64,000 nucleotides of DNA from Cylindrospermopsis curvispora GIHE-G1 (GCF_014489415.1 NZ_CP060823.1:62001-126000), one strand, 5' to 3'. Shown: positions 17,976 to 27,361, numbered from the stretch's first letter. Numbers and translations: made by a program. The notes: generated by a model from the sequence alone, not told the origin.

Positions 17976-19038
17976 CCCATAAAGGTTTGATAGTATTGTT
18001 AACTTTTGTAAATAACAAGAAATTAACGAAACCTTGCTAGTTCCAGGGTTTCGGATACCTGGTACTATTTATTTTTAGGATTAGGTGTATAACAATTTGC
18101 CTTGACAAATATTGTTGCTGCCTTTATTATTTCCTCATTAGTTATGTCTAACTCATCCCAAAAAAGCTTTAGCTGTCCTGGTGATGTTCCCTTCTTTTTT
18201 TGATTTGGTTTCATCCCGGCTAAAAGTTTACTCCCCCACCGGTTTTTTTCCACCTTTTTCGGTTGAGGACGATATTTTTGACAAAATCCTTTATAAATGC
18301 TTGCACACTCATCTAAAGTTTTTCCTAACGCTAAAAAGGCTGGATGCCATGTTGTTACCCCATCACTACCTAATCTCTCATGTACTCCATAGTTACTAAA
18401 ATCATAAAACATTCCCTGTTGTATTCCTGCTGCTTTAGGATTGCCGTGTATATATCTCAGCGTGTTTAATGCCCTTTTCTTATCTGACATGGCAAACCCC
18501 GTGCTGTGATACCTTTTTTCCCAAAAATGCCCTGTTCTATTCAGCATCTGATTAAAGCACAGTGCTGTATACCAATTTAACCAGTGCATAATTTTAGGCA
18601 GATCTGAGGGCTGTAATGGTTCTATTAAATAATGTATGTGATTACTCATTAGACATAACCCATACATTCTAAAATTATACTTGTCAATTGCTTTTTTTAT
18701 TGCATAAATCAAGACCTGACGACATTCTAATTTAGTTAGTCTAAATTCCCGATTGTTACATCTGATTGTAATGTGATAGCAGTATCCTGCTTCTAATTTT
18801 CTTGGTTTTCGACTCATAAAAATTTAAGGCTGGCACGTTAATCACATTCTCTCAGTTACACATTTACAGGATGAAAATGCTTGAAAGGTTTTGAGATTCG
18901 TTGCCTAGGTCACCCCGTTCAACTCGTCAATGTTGAACCAACCAGGCCAAGTGCGTTCCTCATCTTCTAAGGGATTACCCTTGCTATCGGTCAATCCCCA
19001 TCTAATCACCACCCTGGGTAATGGTGTTTCATTATTAG
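17945..19038. repeat. 1.1-kb segmental duplication, copy 2 (partner 5038-6114)
   Basis: This copy contains the intact RAYT transposase and lies in the full ATPase gene, so it is probably the parent. The similarity also continues leftwards, at lower identity, through the GUN4 domains (about 4590-5030 and 17540-17920). Confidence 0.9.
18065..18817 (-). CDS. RAYT: Y1-type (REP-associated tyrosine) transposase
   Basis: 250 residues, intact. The HUH motif is SNHIHYLIEPL (about 58-68). The conserved segment LRYIHGNPKAAG, about 125-136, probably carries the catalytic tyrosine. The C-terminal extension is basic. Such enzymes nick and join single-stranded DNA at hairpins and are linked with dispersed palindromic repeats, which abound in this window. 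The gene lies between the GUN4 gene and the leftward ATPase gene. A nearly identical copy at 5152-5904 has a stop codon. Confidence 0.92.
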   Translation of the reverse strand: MSRKPRKLEAGYCYHITIRCNNREFRLTKLECRQVLIYAIKKAIDKYNFRMYGLCLMSNHIHYLIEPLQPSDLPKIMHWLNWYTALCFNQMLNRTGHFWEKRYHSTGFAMSDKKRALNTLRYIHGNPKAAGIQQGMFYDFSNYGVHERLGSDGVTTWHPAFLALGKTLDECASIYKGFCQKYRPQPKKVEKNRWGSKLLAGMKPNQKKKGTSPGQLKLFWDELDITNEEIIKAATIFVKANCYTPNPKNK

Positions 19039-20212
19039 CAGAAAACTTCTCCAATAATATAGTCCCCGCCTTCCTTGTCCCCACCGTTCCCGCTGGAAAA
19101 CTCTCATTGGTTGTATTATGGGTAATGCCTATTACCTGCACTTGTCCTTTTCTTGTATCTGTACAAGATAATTTAAACCAAGTATCTGATATATCTCCAA
19201 CCAATTCCCTCAAGGCAGTAAACTCATCTACAATGACTTGCACCACTGGTGGTTTGGGCTTCATCTTCATTCTGTTCCCCCAGTCCTGTATGCTCTCTAT
19301 CAAACTTTGACCTATCTCATCAGCACTTATAGCTAACATTGCTTCAGGAAACAGTTTCCATAATTCTCCATTCTCCGAGTCCCCATGTCGGTCTACTATC
19401 ATGTTTACTTCTCTTTCTAGTAACACCTTTCTGGCTAAAGCTAGGGTAGCTCCAGCTGTGGTTTTTCCACTCCCTTGATTCCCCACTAACCACAATGGCT
19501 TTAAGGAATTTAACACATCCCATAACCATCCCCCCTCATGACCCTTCATTTTTTTTATCAACTGTTCCTTGGGGTTTTTGGGCTGGGCTGTAACCTTTAA
19601 CTTTTCCTCCTTCTCTTTTAGAGACAATCTTAACTCTGCTACCTTATTCGCATGCTCTAATAGGTCTATTTCTCCTTGCTGCTGTCCTTCTAAATAAGCT
19701 AACTGTTGCTCCTGTTCACTCTGGATAGAAGCTAAAGTAGTCATTGCTTCCCTAGAAATCACCTCCTGTTCTACCTGGGCAGTAGATGCCAAAGTGTGTC
19801 TATGTAAGTCCAGAGCATATTCCTCCTGCATATCTTCCCGCAGCTCCCTTCCCTTTATTCCCCTCAAACTAGAAAGCAACTGGGCTGCCTGGTCTTGAGT
19901 AAGTTTATGGGAGATGCTTGCAGCAGTTATTAACAGAGCTGTTCCCCCCAGGGCAAAGTAAGGCGCTAGGGCATCATCGCTAGGTATAACTTTAACTACT
20001 TTAACTGCTTGCATTAGCTCCATATTATTACGTAACTCTACCGCTACCAAGTGTCTCACTCCATTCCAGCACTTCTTTCTCACACAGAAGGTCACCTCCT
20101 CCCAAAACACTAGTTCTCGGGAAAGAGGGGTGAGCAACACTAGTCCCCCAAACAGCAGTAGTAACACTGTAAGGGTGTTATGGCGGCGTTCTCGGTGGAG
20201 TATTTTATTCAT
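18905..20212 (-). CDS. Membrane-anchored FtsK/HerA-like P-loop ATPase
   Basis: 435 residues. An N-terminal membrane segment (TVLLLLFGGLVLLTPL, 14-29) and possibly a second near 88-102 precede a coiled coil (about 115-215) rich in Glu and Gln. The ATPase domain has Walker A LVGNQGSGKTTAG and Walker B VQVIVDEFTAL, then GITHNTTNESFP. This architecture suits a membrane-tethered DNA pump, or a regulator in plasmid transfer or maintenance. It is the last gene of a leftward operon starting at 22635, overlapping the previous one by 8 bp. Its 3' end is duplicated at 5992-6114. Substrate unknown. Confidence 0.85.
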   Translation of the reverse strand: MNKILHRERRHNTLTVLLLLFGGLVLLTPLSRELVFWEEVTFCVRKKCWNGVRHLVAVELRNNMELMQAVKVVKVIPSDDALAPYFALGGTALLITAASISHKLTQDQAAQLLSSLRGIKGRELREDMQEEYALDLHRHTLASTAQVEQEVISREAMTTLASIQSEQEQQLAYLEGQQQGEIDLLEHANKVAELRLSLKEKEEKLKVTAQPKNPKEQLIKKMKGHEGGWLWDVLNSLKPLWLVGNQGSGKTTAGATLALARKVLLEREVNMIVDRHGDSENGELWKLFPEAMLAISADEIGQSLIESIQDWGNRMKMKPKPPVVQVIVDEFTALRELVGDISDTWFKLSCTDTRKGQVQVIGITHNTTNESFPAGTVGTRKAGTILLEKFSANNETPLPRVVIRWGLTDSKGNPLEDEERTWPGWFNIDELNGVT

Positions 20213-20747
20213 CTTTCCTAAAAAAAAGCGCCCCCGCTATAGCTGCTAAACAGACTGCTCCTAACAACAACCAGTCTGTAGTAGTTAAAAAACTAGAGTT
20301 GGGTGTTATCTCCTTTTTGGCTTCTTCCAGAGCCACCCTCGTCTTTTCCGTAGCCGACGATATCCTTCCTGTACCATTCCAGGAGATTAAACCTCCCGCC
20401 CCTATTTTGGCACACACAGCCAGGGGATTTTTCCCTAAATCTATCTCCCATCCATCTGTACCTTTTCTAAATCTCCAGTCTTGGGAAATACCCATAATAC
20501 CCGGAGCAATTCCGGTTAAGACTCCAAAAAGTTGGATGATAGAAAGAGTCACACCCAGATTAAATAGAATGTAAGGCAAGGTCAAACCAGCTGCTTGGGC
20601 AGCCCCAAAAACTAACCAACTATCAATATTGGCCCTTGTTTCCAGGGCATTGTATAAATCCTGTTCAAGGTGAGTTAAGTATCGCAGGGTTTCAGGCTTG
20701 ATTCCTTCAATGATTTGATTAGTTTCTTCTTGCAGTTTGCCTAACAT
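20205..20747 (-). CDS. Membrane protein of the ATPase operon, unknown
   Basis: 180 residues. The first 45 are helical and charged; hydrophobic stretches follow at about 45-82 (LTLPYILFNLGVTLSIIQLF) and at the C-terminus (WLLLGAVCLAAIAGALFF), ending in RKDE. It overlaps the ATPase gene by 8 bp and the upstream gene by 29 bp, so translation is coupled. No family recognised. A membrane partner of the ATPase is likely from context. Confidence 0.75.
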   Translation of the reverse strand: MLGKLQEETNQIIEGIKPETLRYLTHLEQDLYNALETRANIDSWLVFGAAQAAGLTLPYILFNLGVTLSIIQLFGVLTGIAPGIMGISQDWRFRKGTDGWEIDLGKNPLAVCAKIGAGGLISWNGTGRISSATEKTRVALEEAKKEITPNSSFLTTTDWLLLGAVCLAAIAGALFFRKDE

Positions 20748-20940
20748 TTTGTAGAGCCTCTACCTTCAATCTCCAAACTATAGCTGGACGATAACAATAA
20801 TCTGTTTGGGCTACTTCCACTTCAGGATGATTCAGTATATACCGCATATCTTCAGAATCATTGAGAATATGGGAACAAAACCAAAGTTCTTTAAAGCTCT
20901 GACCTTGATTTATACAATAGAGTTCAATGAAGTTACTCAT
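20719..20940 (-). CDS. Small cytoplasmic protein of the ATPase operon, unknown
   Basis: 73 residues, no membrane segment or signal peptide, mildly acidic in the middle (NDSEDMRYILNHPEVEV). A good GGAGGT ribosome-binding site precedes the ATG (read on the minus strand), and the end overlaps the next gene by 29 bp. Position and spacing support a real gene, but I see no family link. Confidence 0.6.
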   Translation of the reverse strand: MSNFIELYCINQGQSFKELWFCSHILNDSEDMRYILNHPEVEVAQTDYCYRPAIVWRLKVEALQNVRQTARRN

Positions 20941-20960
20941 ATTATACCTCCGGGTAAAAT

Positions 20961-21584
20961 TCAGAAACCTAAAGCAGTTTTGATTCTGGTCAAGGTTCTA
21001 TATTTCTTGCGTGGTGTGAGTTCATCTATCGGAGTGAAATCCTCTCCCTTTTCCAGATAATTACTAACCAACTTTCTTTGTAAGTCCTGGTCAGCTTGAA
21101 CCTGCTTAATTTGCGGTCTAGATTGAACCTCTGCTATTTGGGCTTGGCGGTCTACCTGGGCTATTTGGGCATCTACATACCCCCTTGTTTGACTCAGGGA
21201 AATAGCAAAACTATGACGTGCTTTTTCTGCTGCCAAGGCAATTTTGTTATCTGTATGTAGCTCTTTCCTTTGATTCCTTAATTTATCTGCATTTAAGCTG
21301 GTATCCAAAATTCCTTTCTCCAGGGCAATAACTCCTTTCCCCGCACTGGAATAAATAGTAGCAAGAGCGCGATTATACTCTACAACACCGGTTATAGCTT
21401 GGCTATAATTCTGGGCTAATTGGGGGGAAAGTTCAGTTGCTAGTCTCCCCCTTCTCCCCAGTTCTCCTATAACCTTAACTGCTTGTAAGTCCCCCTCCGC
21501 AGCTTTTTCTAATAGAGAAAGATCTAGTCCGATTTTTCTGGTAGCGGTTTCTAACTCAGGAGAGTCAATGTGTTTTAATCTCAT
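20961..21584 (-). CDS. Helical, coiled-coil protein of the ATPase operon, unknown
   Basis: 207 residues with high Ala, Leu, Gln and Glu content and no membrane segment. Residues 100-180 are Lys/Gln-rich and likely coiled coil (NQRKELHTDNKIALAAEKAR). It has the look of structural or scaffolding proteins in plasmid operons. It follows its upstream gene by 53 bp. Confidence 0.7.
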   Translation of the reverse strand: MRLKHIDSPELETATRKIGLDLSLLEKAAEGDLQAVKVIGELGRRGRLATELSPQLAQNYSQAITGVVEYNRALATIYSSAGKGVIALEKGILDTSLNADKLRNQRKELHTDNKIALAAEKARHSFAISLSQTRGYVDAQIAQVDRQAQIAEVQSRPQIKQVQADQDLQRKLVSNYLEKGEDFTPIDELTPRKKYRTLTRIKTALGF

Positions 21585-21637
21585 ATCTTTGTGGTAAGGT
21601 CGATGGTTTTTGTCTAATTTGAATGAGAATAAGTAAA

Positions 21638-22225
21638 CTAATCATCAAGAACAAACAGGGCCACAGTAGATACAACTTGATCTTGAAACCGTCCCTTGGC
21701 TACTTTTACCTCCTTGCTTAAATTAGCTAATGAACTGGCAAATAGACGGGAACTTATTAATTGCTCTGCTGCATAAGCGGTAGCTATTTCTGATAGCGCT
21801 GTATCTACCTCCCTTCTGGTTCTTTCCCCTTTTTTGGCAATGAACCTCAGTATGGCTTCTTTTATCTCTGTAATGCTTGTTATTTCACTGTCCTCCCTTA
21901 AACTACTCGCGATCGCCTTTAGTTCATCCTGGGGGAGGATAAAACCCAGGTCTTTAGCCACGGTGGATATGGTTTGCTTTTCTGCTAAGGTAATTTCCTT
22001 ATTTTGTGATAGCTCTGGAGGCTCGTCTAGAGTAATTACATGGTCTGCCAAAGGAGGTGGTACAGGAACTAACTCAGCCTGAAACAAAGTTTCCAGACGT
22101 TTCTGGTTTTCTTTTTCTGACAGAGAAGAATTCCAATTATCGCGTATTTGTCTGGAGGTAATACGTACACCTCGTCTTTGTAGATTAATTTGCACTCGTT
22201 TGATAGCGCTAGCAGTGAGAATCAA
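21638..22225 (-). CDS. Unknown protein of the ATPase operon
   Basis: 195 residues, helical, with a Pro-rich hinge near 75-80 (LVPVPPPLADH) and acidic central part. No known motif. It overlaps the upstream gene by 4 bp (22222-22225), the classic coupled stop/start arrangement. Together with its neighbours it forms a six-gene leftward unit read away from the replication gene. Confidence 0.7.
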   Translation of the reverse strand: MILTASAIKRVQINLQRRGVRITSRQIRDNWNSSLSEKENQKRLETLFQAELVPVPPPLADHVITLDEPPELSQNKEITLAEKQTISTVAKDLGFILPQDELKAIASSLREDSEITSITEIKEAILRFIAKKGERTRREVDTALSEIATAYAAEQLISSRLFASSLANLSKEVKVAKGRFQDQVVSTVALFVLDD

Positions 22226-22635
22226 CGTTTTTTCCTCCCTGATTTATAAATCAAAGCACTCAACATAATCAATCCCGAGATGTCACGGGAATAATGATTG
22301 GATTGGTCAAAAGGTAGACTCAACTTGTGGAACCATCTCAAAAAAGTAGAACGAGCTGGATTAAGCTGCATCACTTCAAAAACAATTCTTTCAATTTCTT
22401 TGCCGGTTACTACCTGTCCTAAGTTGATAGAAACCTCTTGAACTTGAGATTGAAATTGTTTTAGGTTTTTTAGAAACCGGGGACTTAACTTCTTGATTCT
22501 TATAAGTAATCTAACCCCCTGTGAATCTAAGAGGATGCCAGCTTCTTGGGCAGTTTTTTTGAGGTTCGACCAATGAGAGTCAGAAACCCTTTTTCCCAAT
22601 AAGGATTCGTACAATTGTCTTTCTACCGTATACAT
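22222..22635 (-). CDS. First gene of the leftward ATPase operon, unknown
   Basis: 137 residues, basic, ending SGRKKR. The mix of helices and basic residues (RLLIRIKKLSPRFLKNLKQF) suits a DNA-binding or membrane-surface protein, but no family is recognised. It is the promoter-proximal gene of the operon and is divergent from the replication module. Confidence 0.7.
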   Translation of the reverse strand: MYTVERQLYESLLGKRVSDSHWSNLKKTAQEAGILLDSQGVRLLIRIKKLSPRFLKNLKQFQSQVQEVSINLGQVVTGKEIERIVFEVMQLNPARSTFLRWFHKLSLPFDQSNHYSRDISGLIMLSALIYKSGRKKR

Positions 22636-22998
22636 AACTGCATAGTCAAATTACTGCATTTTTCAAAGGAGTAATTTCCACAGCTCTTAGTCACGACTGA
22701 ATGTACCAAATAGCGTAACCGGCAAGAATTACACAAAATTGGGAACAATCCAAACTGATAGAGCATTGTGGTGTATTTTTATCGTTCAGGCTAAGTGCTG
22801 TTTTTAGTCCTTTTGTGCCATTTGCTATCTTTATCCAGATCTCCTGCCCACAGGACTTATGGTGATGCAAAGGAAATGATATTCAAATACACTAAAGTCA
22901 TTATACACCATAAATACCTTATAATGTCAATGGTCTGTTGAAAATTTAAGGATTGGGTGATACTATCTGGTTGTCAAGTAATTCAGGTACTTTGAGTG
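22636..22998. other. Divergent intergenic region, possible control region
   Basis: 363 bp between the leftward operon and the rightward replication module. A perfect -10 hexamer TATAAT at 22920-22925 could serve the small gene at 22999, but the -35 position (GTCATT) is poor. No clear iterons were found. Promoters for both directions must lie here. Confidence 0.35.
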
Positions 22999-23163
22999 AT
23001 GGAAGAAAAAGAGCTAGTCCCTATTCGATTCTTTCTTTCTAAGGAGGAAAAATTAGAGTTTAGAAAGATTTGCTTAGAAGAAAACACAACCATGAAAGAC
23101 AAAGTAAGAGAAATAGTATGTGATTATGTGGAAACTCAAAAGGAGGAGAAAAAGAAAAAATAA
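22999..23163 (+). CDS. Small CopG/ribbon-helix-helix-like protein upstream of repA
   Basis: 54 residues from the ATG at 22999 to the TAA at 23161-23163. The pattern is that of a ribbon-helix-helix protein: a short strand (LVPIRFFLS), then two helices (KEEKLEFRKICLEENT and MKDKVREIVCDYVET), ending in a basic tail. Small RHH proteins often control plasmid copy number. In Synechocystis pSYSA a small ORF of similar size also precedes the CyRepA1 gene; I recall that arrangement but cannot compare the sequences. The start codon lacks a strong ribosome-binding site. Confidence 0.6.
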   Translation: MEEKELVPIRFFLSKEEKLEFRKICLEENTTMKDKVREIVCDYVETQKEEKKKK

Positions 23164-23454
23164 ATAAATTCCCTAGCAGGGACTCTACCCGGGCGGATAA
23201 AAATTCCTTGATTCCAATTAGCTGTATGTTTTATTACAGAAAATGATTTAGTAAGGCTATTAGCTATATTTAGTTCTTACTCAAGGCATAGATCCTTATA
23301 ACTTATACAGGGTGATATCTCTAGTATTGATAAATAAACTCAATTGAGAGTATTTCTGGTATCTGGTAATCGTAGCATTTTATATCGCTAATTCAGCGTA
23401 AATACAAATACTAATTCAGGTAATATCGAATTTCAATAAATAAACCTTTCTTAG

Positions 23455-23483
23455 TTGCAACTTTATTAGAGAGCATGTATAAT
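23455..23483 (+). promoter_or_regulatory. Predicted sigma70 promoter of the replication gene
   Basis: TTGCAA (23455-23460), 17 bp, then TATAAT (23478-23483). Transcription would start near 23490, giving a leader of about 135 nt before the repA ATG. Confidence 0.65.
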
Positions 23484-23502
23484 AAAAACGGTTAAACAGA
23501 AA

Positions 23503-23526
23503 GAAACCCCCGTGCAAGGGAGTTTC
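23503..23526 (+). promoter_or_regulatory. Hairpin in the repA leader
   Basis: GAAAC-CCC pairs with GGG-GTTTC around the loop, followed within a few bases by TCTCTCGTTTT. It starts about 13 nt after the predicted transcription start. It could be an attenuator, or a target for an antisense RNA that controls copy number, as known for pSYSA-type plasmids. Confidence 0.45.
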
Positions 23527-23624
23527 TCTCGTTTTAACTTATTAACCCCACAGAACATTGTCTCTGTTTTTTGCAGAACCCGGGACTTTGATGACTGTGG
23601 AATATTCCCCGGAGGGATAATCAC

Positions 23625-26600
23625 ATGACTATAGTACACAATTTTTCCTATTCGTGTCAACCTAGTTCACAAAAATTTTCTCAAGCCAAAGACAAGATAG
23701 ACGACCGGTGTGAAACAGCTGATAATTTAGATAAGACCGAACTTAAAAAACAAACCTTTAGCTTTTTAACCCGCCTTGGTTTTACTGTAGGAAAAGAACT
23801 GTGGATAAAAACTTCTAAGCGCCAGGTGTTAAGGGCTGTGGTAGGAAAGGGAGAACTAGAAGTATTTCCCCAAAGGAAGGTAAGCAAGGTAGAAGATCCG
23901 AAAGGTGGTTCTGTGTGGCGGGATGCTGGTAAATCCTATGGATGGGAGTTCCTATACCAGCTTTCTCAAGAAACTTCCTTATTCTTCTTGCCCAACCATC
24001 CTCAAGGTGGGATTGGCAAGGGACACTGCACCAATTTCTCTAATCTTTTCTTTGAGGTAGATGACCTCCCCCTAGACCAACAGTTCCAAAATATTGAAAA
24101 TCTAAAGAGTTTAGGTCTTTTACCGAGCGCAATAGTTTTCTCTGGTGGCAAGTCTTTCCATACATTCCTATCTCTAACAGAAGACCCCGGTCCAGACCTA
24201 TGGGTTATTTTGCAGAAAAAATTGATCTGCCTAACTCAGTCAGATCCAGCTATTAAGAACTTAAACCGGGAAATGCGGTTACCGGGTTTCTTCCGACCGG
24301 ATAAGGGCAAATATCAATCCCTGGTGAGTACGGGGGATAGACGCTATTCTATTAAAGAGATTGAAGATATCTTACAACCCTTTTTTCCCTATGGTTTATC
24401 CGATGAGCGGTGGAATGATTGGAGACTAGCGGAAAAAGCTGAGAAGAATGGGATTTTATCCATGCCAGAGGAATCACTACCAACTGTGGTGAGCAAGATG
24501 GAGAGGCAGAAGCAACTGGCAGCCAGAAAACAGTTGGTCTGGGAAGAGGAGAATAATTTAATTGAACTGGTTAATAAAACTGCGGAACAAGCCACCATTG
24601 AGGACTTTGAAAAATTACATCCCCTGAAAGTAAAGTGGTTTGGCAAAAGGGCCAAAAGCGACTGCCCTTTTCATCAATCACAATCGGGAACGGCTGGTTG
24701 GTTTGGAAATATTGGTGGTAAGTTAGGTTGGGCTTGTCCTATAGACACTGACAATAGACTTTTAGACCACTTCCGGTTCTTTTCTAAATTGCGTTACGGT
24801 AAGGAAAACCCCACCGGTAAAGAATGGGTTGACATTGCTAAAGCCTACCTAACAGAAATGGGCATACCATTTTCCGATTGGAACCGGTTTAAAAATGGGA
24901 AGTTAGCTAAGTTTGGAGAAGAAATTAGAGCTAAGGATCTGGAAGATAAGCGGGTTGAGGAATCTCAAGACCTATTTGCTTTATTGAAAAAAGCAGGCAG
25001 AAGTCTGTGTAAAATAGCTAAAGGATTTGGTAAAGAAAAATATGTGGTATCTAATCCATCACATACAGTAACAAGAAAGACAATAAATGTAAAAGAAATT
25101 AAGAAAGAGATACTAGATGCTTATAAAAGTGGTTATAAGAACATAATTGTTAAAACACCTCCAGGCAGTGGAAAAACCCACACAGCGGGAACTTTTATGC
25201 CTGATGAGCTTAGTGTAAATAAAATTCTTTATGTCACTAATGGGGTGCAAAATCCCACAGTATCAAGTCTGGTTGATTGGTCTCCAGCTACGGCAAGACA
25301 CGGTGGTCTGAAGTGGGATACCTCTCAAAAAACTGCTGATGGCAGGTATTACCTACGACGAGCCAAAAAGGGAGAAAAGCCGGATATTCAGCCTAATTGC
25401 ATTGCTAGTGAGGTATTTGAGGGTTTGCGACAACAAGAGGTGAATGTAGATAACTCATCTGTTATTTGCGATGGATGTCCCGTATCAGGAACCTGCAAAT
25501 CTTTTCAAGGATTTCTCATAGACCGCAAGACTGCATTAGAACAAGACCGAGTGCGTATCCATCCTGAATCAATAGATCCCACCATTTTCGATTCTCATTT
25601 ACAGATTGGAGCTATTTGGGATGAAAATATCATCAAGTTTAAAAAAGATGTTACTTTCACTGAAACAGATTTAAATGCTACCTTGGGGTTTCTAGCACAT
25701 AACACAGAAGTGTTGGTAAAATTTCTGCCTTTGTTAAATGGAATTAGAGAATTCTTTAAAGAGAAGAGCAGCCCTTACAATGGATATGAGAGGGAAGAAA
25801 TTCTTGCCCGCCTACCGGAAGTAACCAGGGAGCATCTAGATTTGGCAACCAACCTTGTCCCCGACCTTTCCTTTTTAGAAAACTTTTTTAATGGAGTGCA
25901 TGGTAATAGGTCAGCCAACTTGAGCTTGAGAAAAGAGTCAGTGAAGGAAACTGCTGAAACCATAAATAATATGGGTAAACAGTGGTTATTACCTTTTGTA
26001 AGAGCTATTACAGAAAAAGGATTTTTATACTACAAGAAGGGGGTCTTCACCATTTCCTTACCGGAAGAGAAACACACCAAAATAATGGAGGCCGCCAAAG
26101 TTAATATCATATTAGATGCTACAGCGGATCCAGAATACATAGTAACAGCATTAAAAATGGAGAGGGAAAAGACCATAGTTTTAACATCGGAAGTGGAAAC
26201 CCCCAATCTGAAAATAAAAATCCTAACAGGGATGGGAAATTTAAGACCCCAGAGCAAGGAAAGAACTAGCAGCAAACAAAAGAGAGTAGATGCAATAAGG
26301 GAAAAATTTCTCACTCTTTTTCCCGATGGAGTAGTTTTTGAGTATAAATCAGTGGCTCGAGAAGGGGACAGAGTCCACTTTCGAGACAGTAGGGCAAACA
26401 ACACAGACCAAGAGAAAAAGGCTTGCTTGTTATTAGGAGTTCCCATACCTAGTCTTGCTGATGCCCGAGCCGCCTGGGAAATTGGGTTGGGTGGGGGAAA
26501 AGGATTTGATGATTACCTAGGGAGGTTAACTGTAGCGGAGATATGTCAAACCATAGGTAGACTGAGGGCTAGTCGCAGACCCAAAGAGGAGATAATAGTA

Positions 26601-27137
26601 TACATAGCAGGAGATACCAGGTTTGACTTGAGTAAAGCCCTCAAAGAGAACTTTAATGGAGCGGAAATAACTACACAAGACGTCGGAGAAATTTGCCCTG
26701 AAGCAGGGGATGCCAGCCATAGGGTTTTAGCGCTGGTTAGCAAGGGAGTAAGAAAACTGATAGAAGAGGGTAAAAAAGTGACTCAACAAAACCTAGCTAA
26801 AGTAGCGGGTATAGGACAGTCAACCATAGCAGAGAGTATCCCCTGGGGTAAGTTCAAAAAAATATCGGAAATCCTATTAGGGAGATTTAATACAGAATCC
26901 GATAAAAAAGAACCTGAGTTGCTACCGGATGAAAATTGGTTCATAGACCAGTATTTGCCCATACTTATAGAAGAGGAGGTGAGCCCCCAAGAGGTAATTG
27001 AAACCTTAGAAAGGGTGGCACAAACTCCGGAGAGAATAGGTGAAATGTTAAGGCAGCTACCAAAATATTTAAAGCAGGGTATGCTCTGGCTACTTTATAA
27101 GGATTTGGAAGTCCCCTGGCAGTTCTCAACATCCTGA
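23625..27137 (+). CDS. CyRepA1-type plasmid replication protein (primase-helicase)
   Basis: 1170 residues. Residues 110-260 resemble an archaeo-eukaryotic-type primase: NLFFEVDD supplies the acidic pair and FSGGKSFHTFL the Lys/His segment. A zinc-binding part with DCPFHQS follows near 346. The C-terminal half is a helicase with Walker A KTPPGSGKTHTAG (about 510) and conserved Cys pairs (CDGCPVSGTCK). The combination matches the cyanobacterial CyRepA1 plasmid initiators, for example that of Synechocystis pSYSA, which starts plasmid replication. The ATG at 23625 has an excellent GGAGG ribosome-binding site. It is preceded by a promoter, leader hairpin and small RHH gene and followed by parAB, making this the plasmid core. 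Confidence 0.85.
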   Translation: MTIVHNFSYSCQPSSQKFSQAKDKIDDRCETADNLDKTELKKQTFSFLTRLGFTVGKELWIKTSKRQVLRAVVGKGELEVFPQRKVSKVEDPKGGSVWRDAGKSYGWEFLYQLSQETSLFFLPNHPQGGIGKGHCTNFSNLFFEVDDLPLDQQFQNIENLKSLGLLPSAIVFSGGKSFHTFLSLTEDPGPDLWVILQKKLICLTQSDPAIKNLNREMRLPGFFRPDKGKYQSLVSTGDRRYSIKEIEDILQPFFPYGLSDERWNDWRLAEKAEKNGILSMPEESLPTVVSKMERQKQLAARKQLVWEEENNLIELVNKTAEQATIEDFEKLHPLKVKWFGKRAKSDCPFHQSQSGTAGWFGNIGGKLGWACPIDTDNRLLDHFRFFSKLRYGKENPTGKEWVDIAKAYLTEMGIPFSDWNRFKNGKLAKFGEEIRAKDLEDKRVEESQDLFALLKKAGRSLCKIAKGFGKEKYVVSNPSHTVTRKTINVKEIKKEILDAYKSGYKNIIVKTPPGSGKTHTAGTFMPDELSVNKILYVTNGVQNPTVSSLVDWSPATARHGGLKWDTSQKTADGRYYLRRAKKGEKPDIQPNCIASEVFEGLRQQEVNVDNSSVICDGCPVSGTCKSFQGFLIDRKTALEQDRVRIHPESIDPTIFDSHLQIGAIWDENIIKFKKDVTFTETDLNATLGFLAHNTEVLVKFLPLLNGIREFFKEKSSPYNGYEREEILARLPEVTREHLDLATNLVPDLSFLENFFNGVHGNRSANLSLRKESVKETAETINNMGKQWLLPFVRAITEKGFLYYKKGVFTISLPEEKHTKIMEAAKVNIILDATADPEYIVTALKMEREKTIVLTSEVETPNLKIKILTGMGNLRPQSKERTSSKQKRVDAIREKFLTLFPDGVVFEYKSVAREGDRVHFRDSRANNTDQEKKACLLLGVPIPSLADARAAWEIGLGGGKGFDDYLGRLTVAEICQTIGRLRASRRPKEEIIVYIAGDTRFDLSKALKENFNGAEITTQDVGEICPEAGDASHRVLALVSKGVRKLIEEGKKVTQQNLAKVAGIGQSTIAESIPWGKFKKISEILLGRFNTESDKKEPELLPDENWFIDQYLPILIEEEVSPQEVIETLERVAQTPERIGEMLRQLPKYLKQGMLWLLYKDLEVPWQFSTS

Positions 27138-27148
27138 TCTCTCTTAGG

Positions 27149-27182
27149 ACATGCGTTCTCCCGTAGGGAGTGCTTTGCGATC
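27149..27182. repeat. Single dispersed hairpin unit
   Basis: CTCCC-GTA-GGGAG followed by a HIP1 site, the same family as at 6115-6850. Confidence 0.7.
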
Positions 27183-27245
27183 GCGTTCATTACCATTTTC
27201 AGAAAATTCCCTCGAGAAAGTTGGGGAGCTAAATTGTCTAATTCC

Positions 27246-27348
27246 TCAGATATTGATATATGATTTAAAAAATTCGATATATGATACTCCCACATCAGAA
27301 CATCAGATATTGATATATGAGGTGGAGAAGTCTATGTATGATACTCCC
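27246..27348. repeat. Two 46-bp direct repeats before parA (candidate partition site or operator)
   Basis: Units at 27246-27291 and 27303-27348 both begin TCAGATATTGATATATGA and end ATACTCCC, with a diverged centre; their period is 57 bp. They end 13 bp before the likely parA start, a usual place for a ParA operator or a centromere-like site. Confidence 0.7.
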
Positions 27349-27361
27349 TAATATCAAAAAA

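Noticed and set aside
23466-23660. 64-codon leftward frame opposite the repA leader
   Set aside because: No ribosome-binding site and no protein-like pattern; an antisense RNA is possible there but not this protein.
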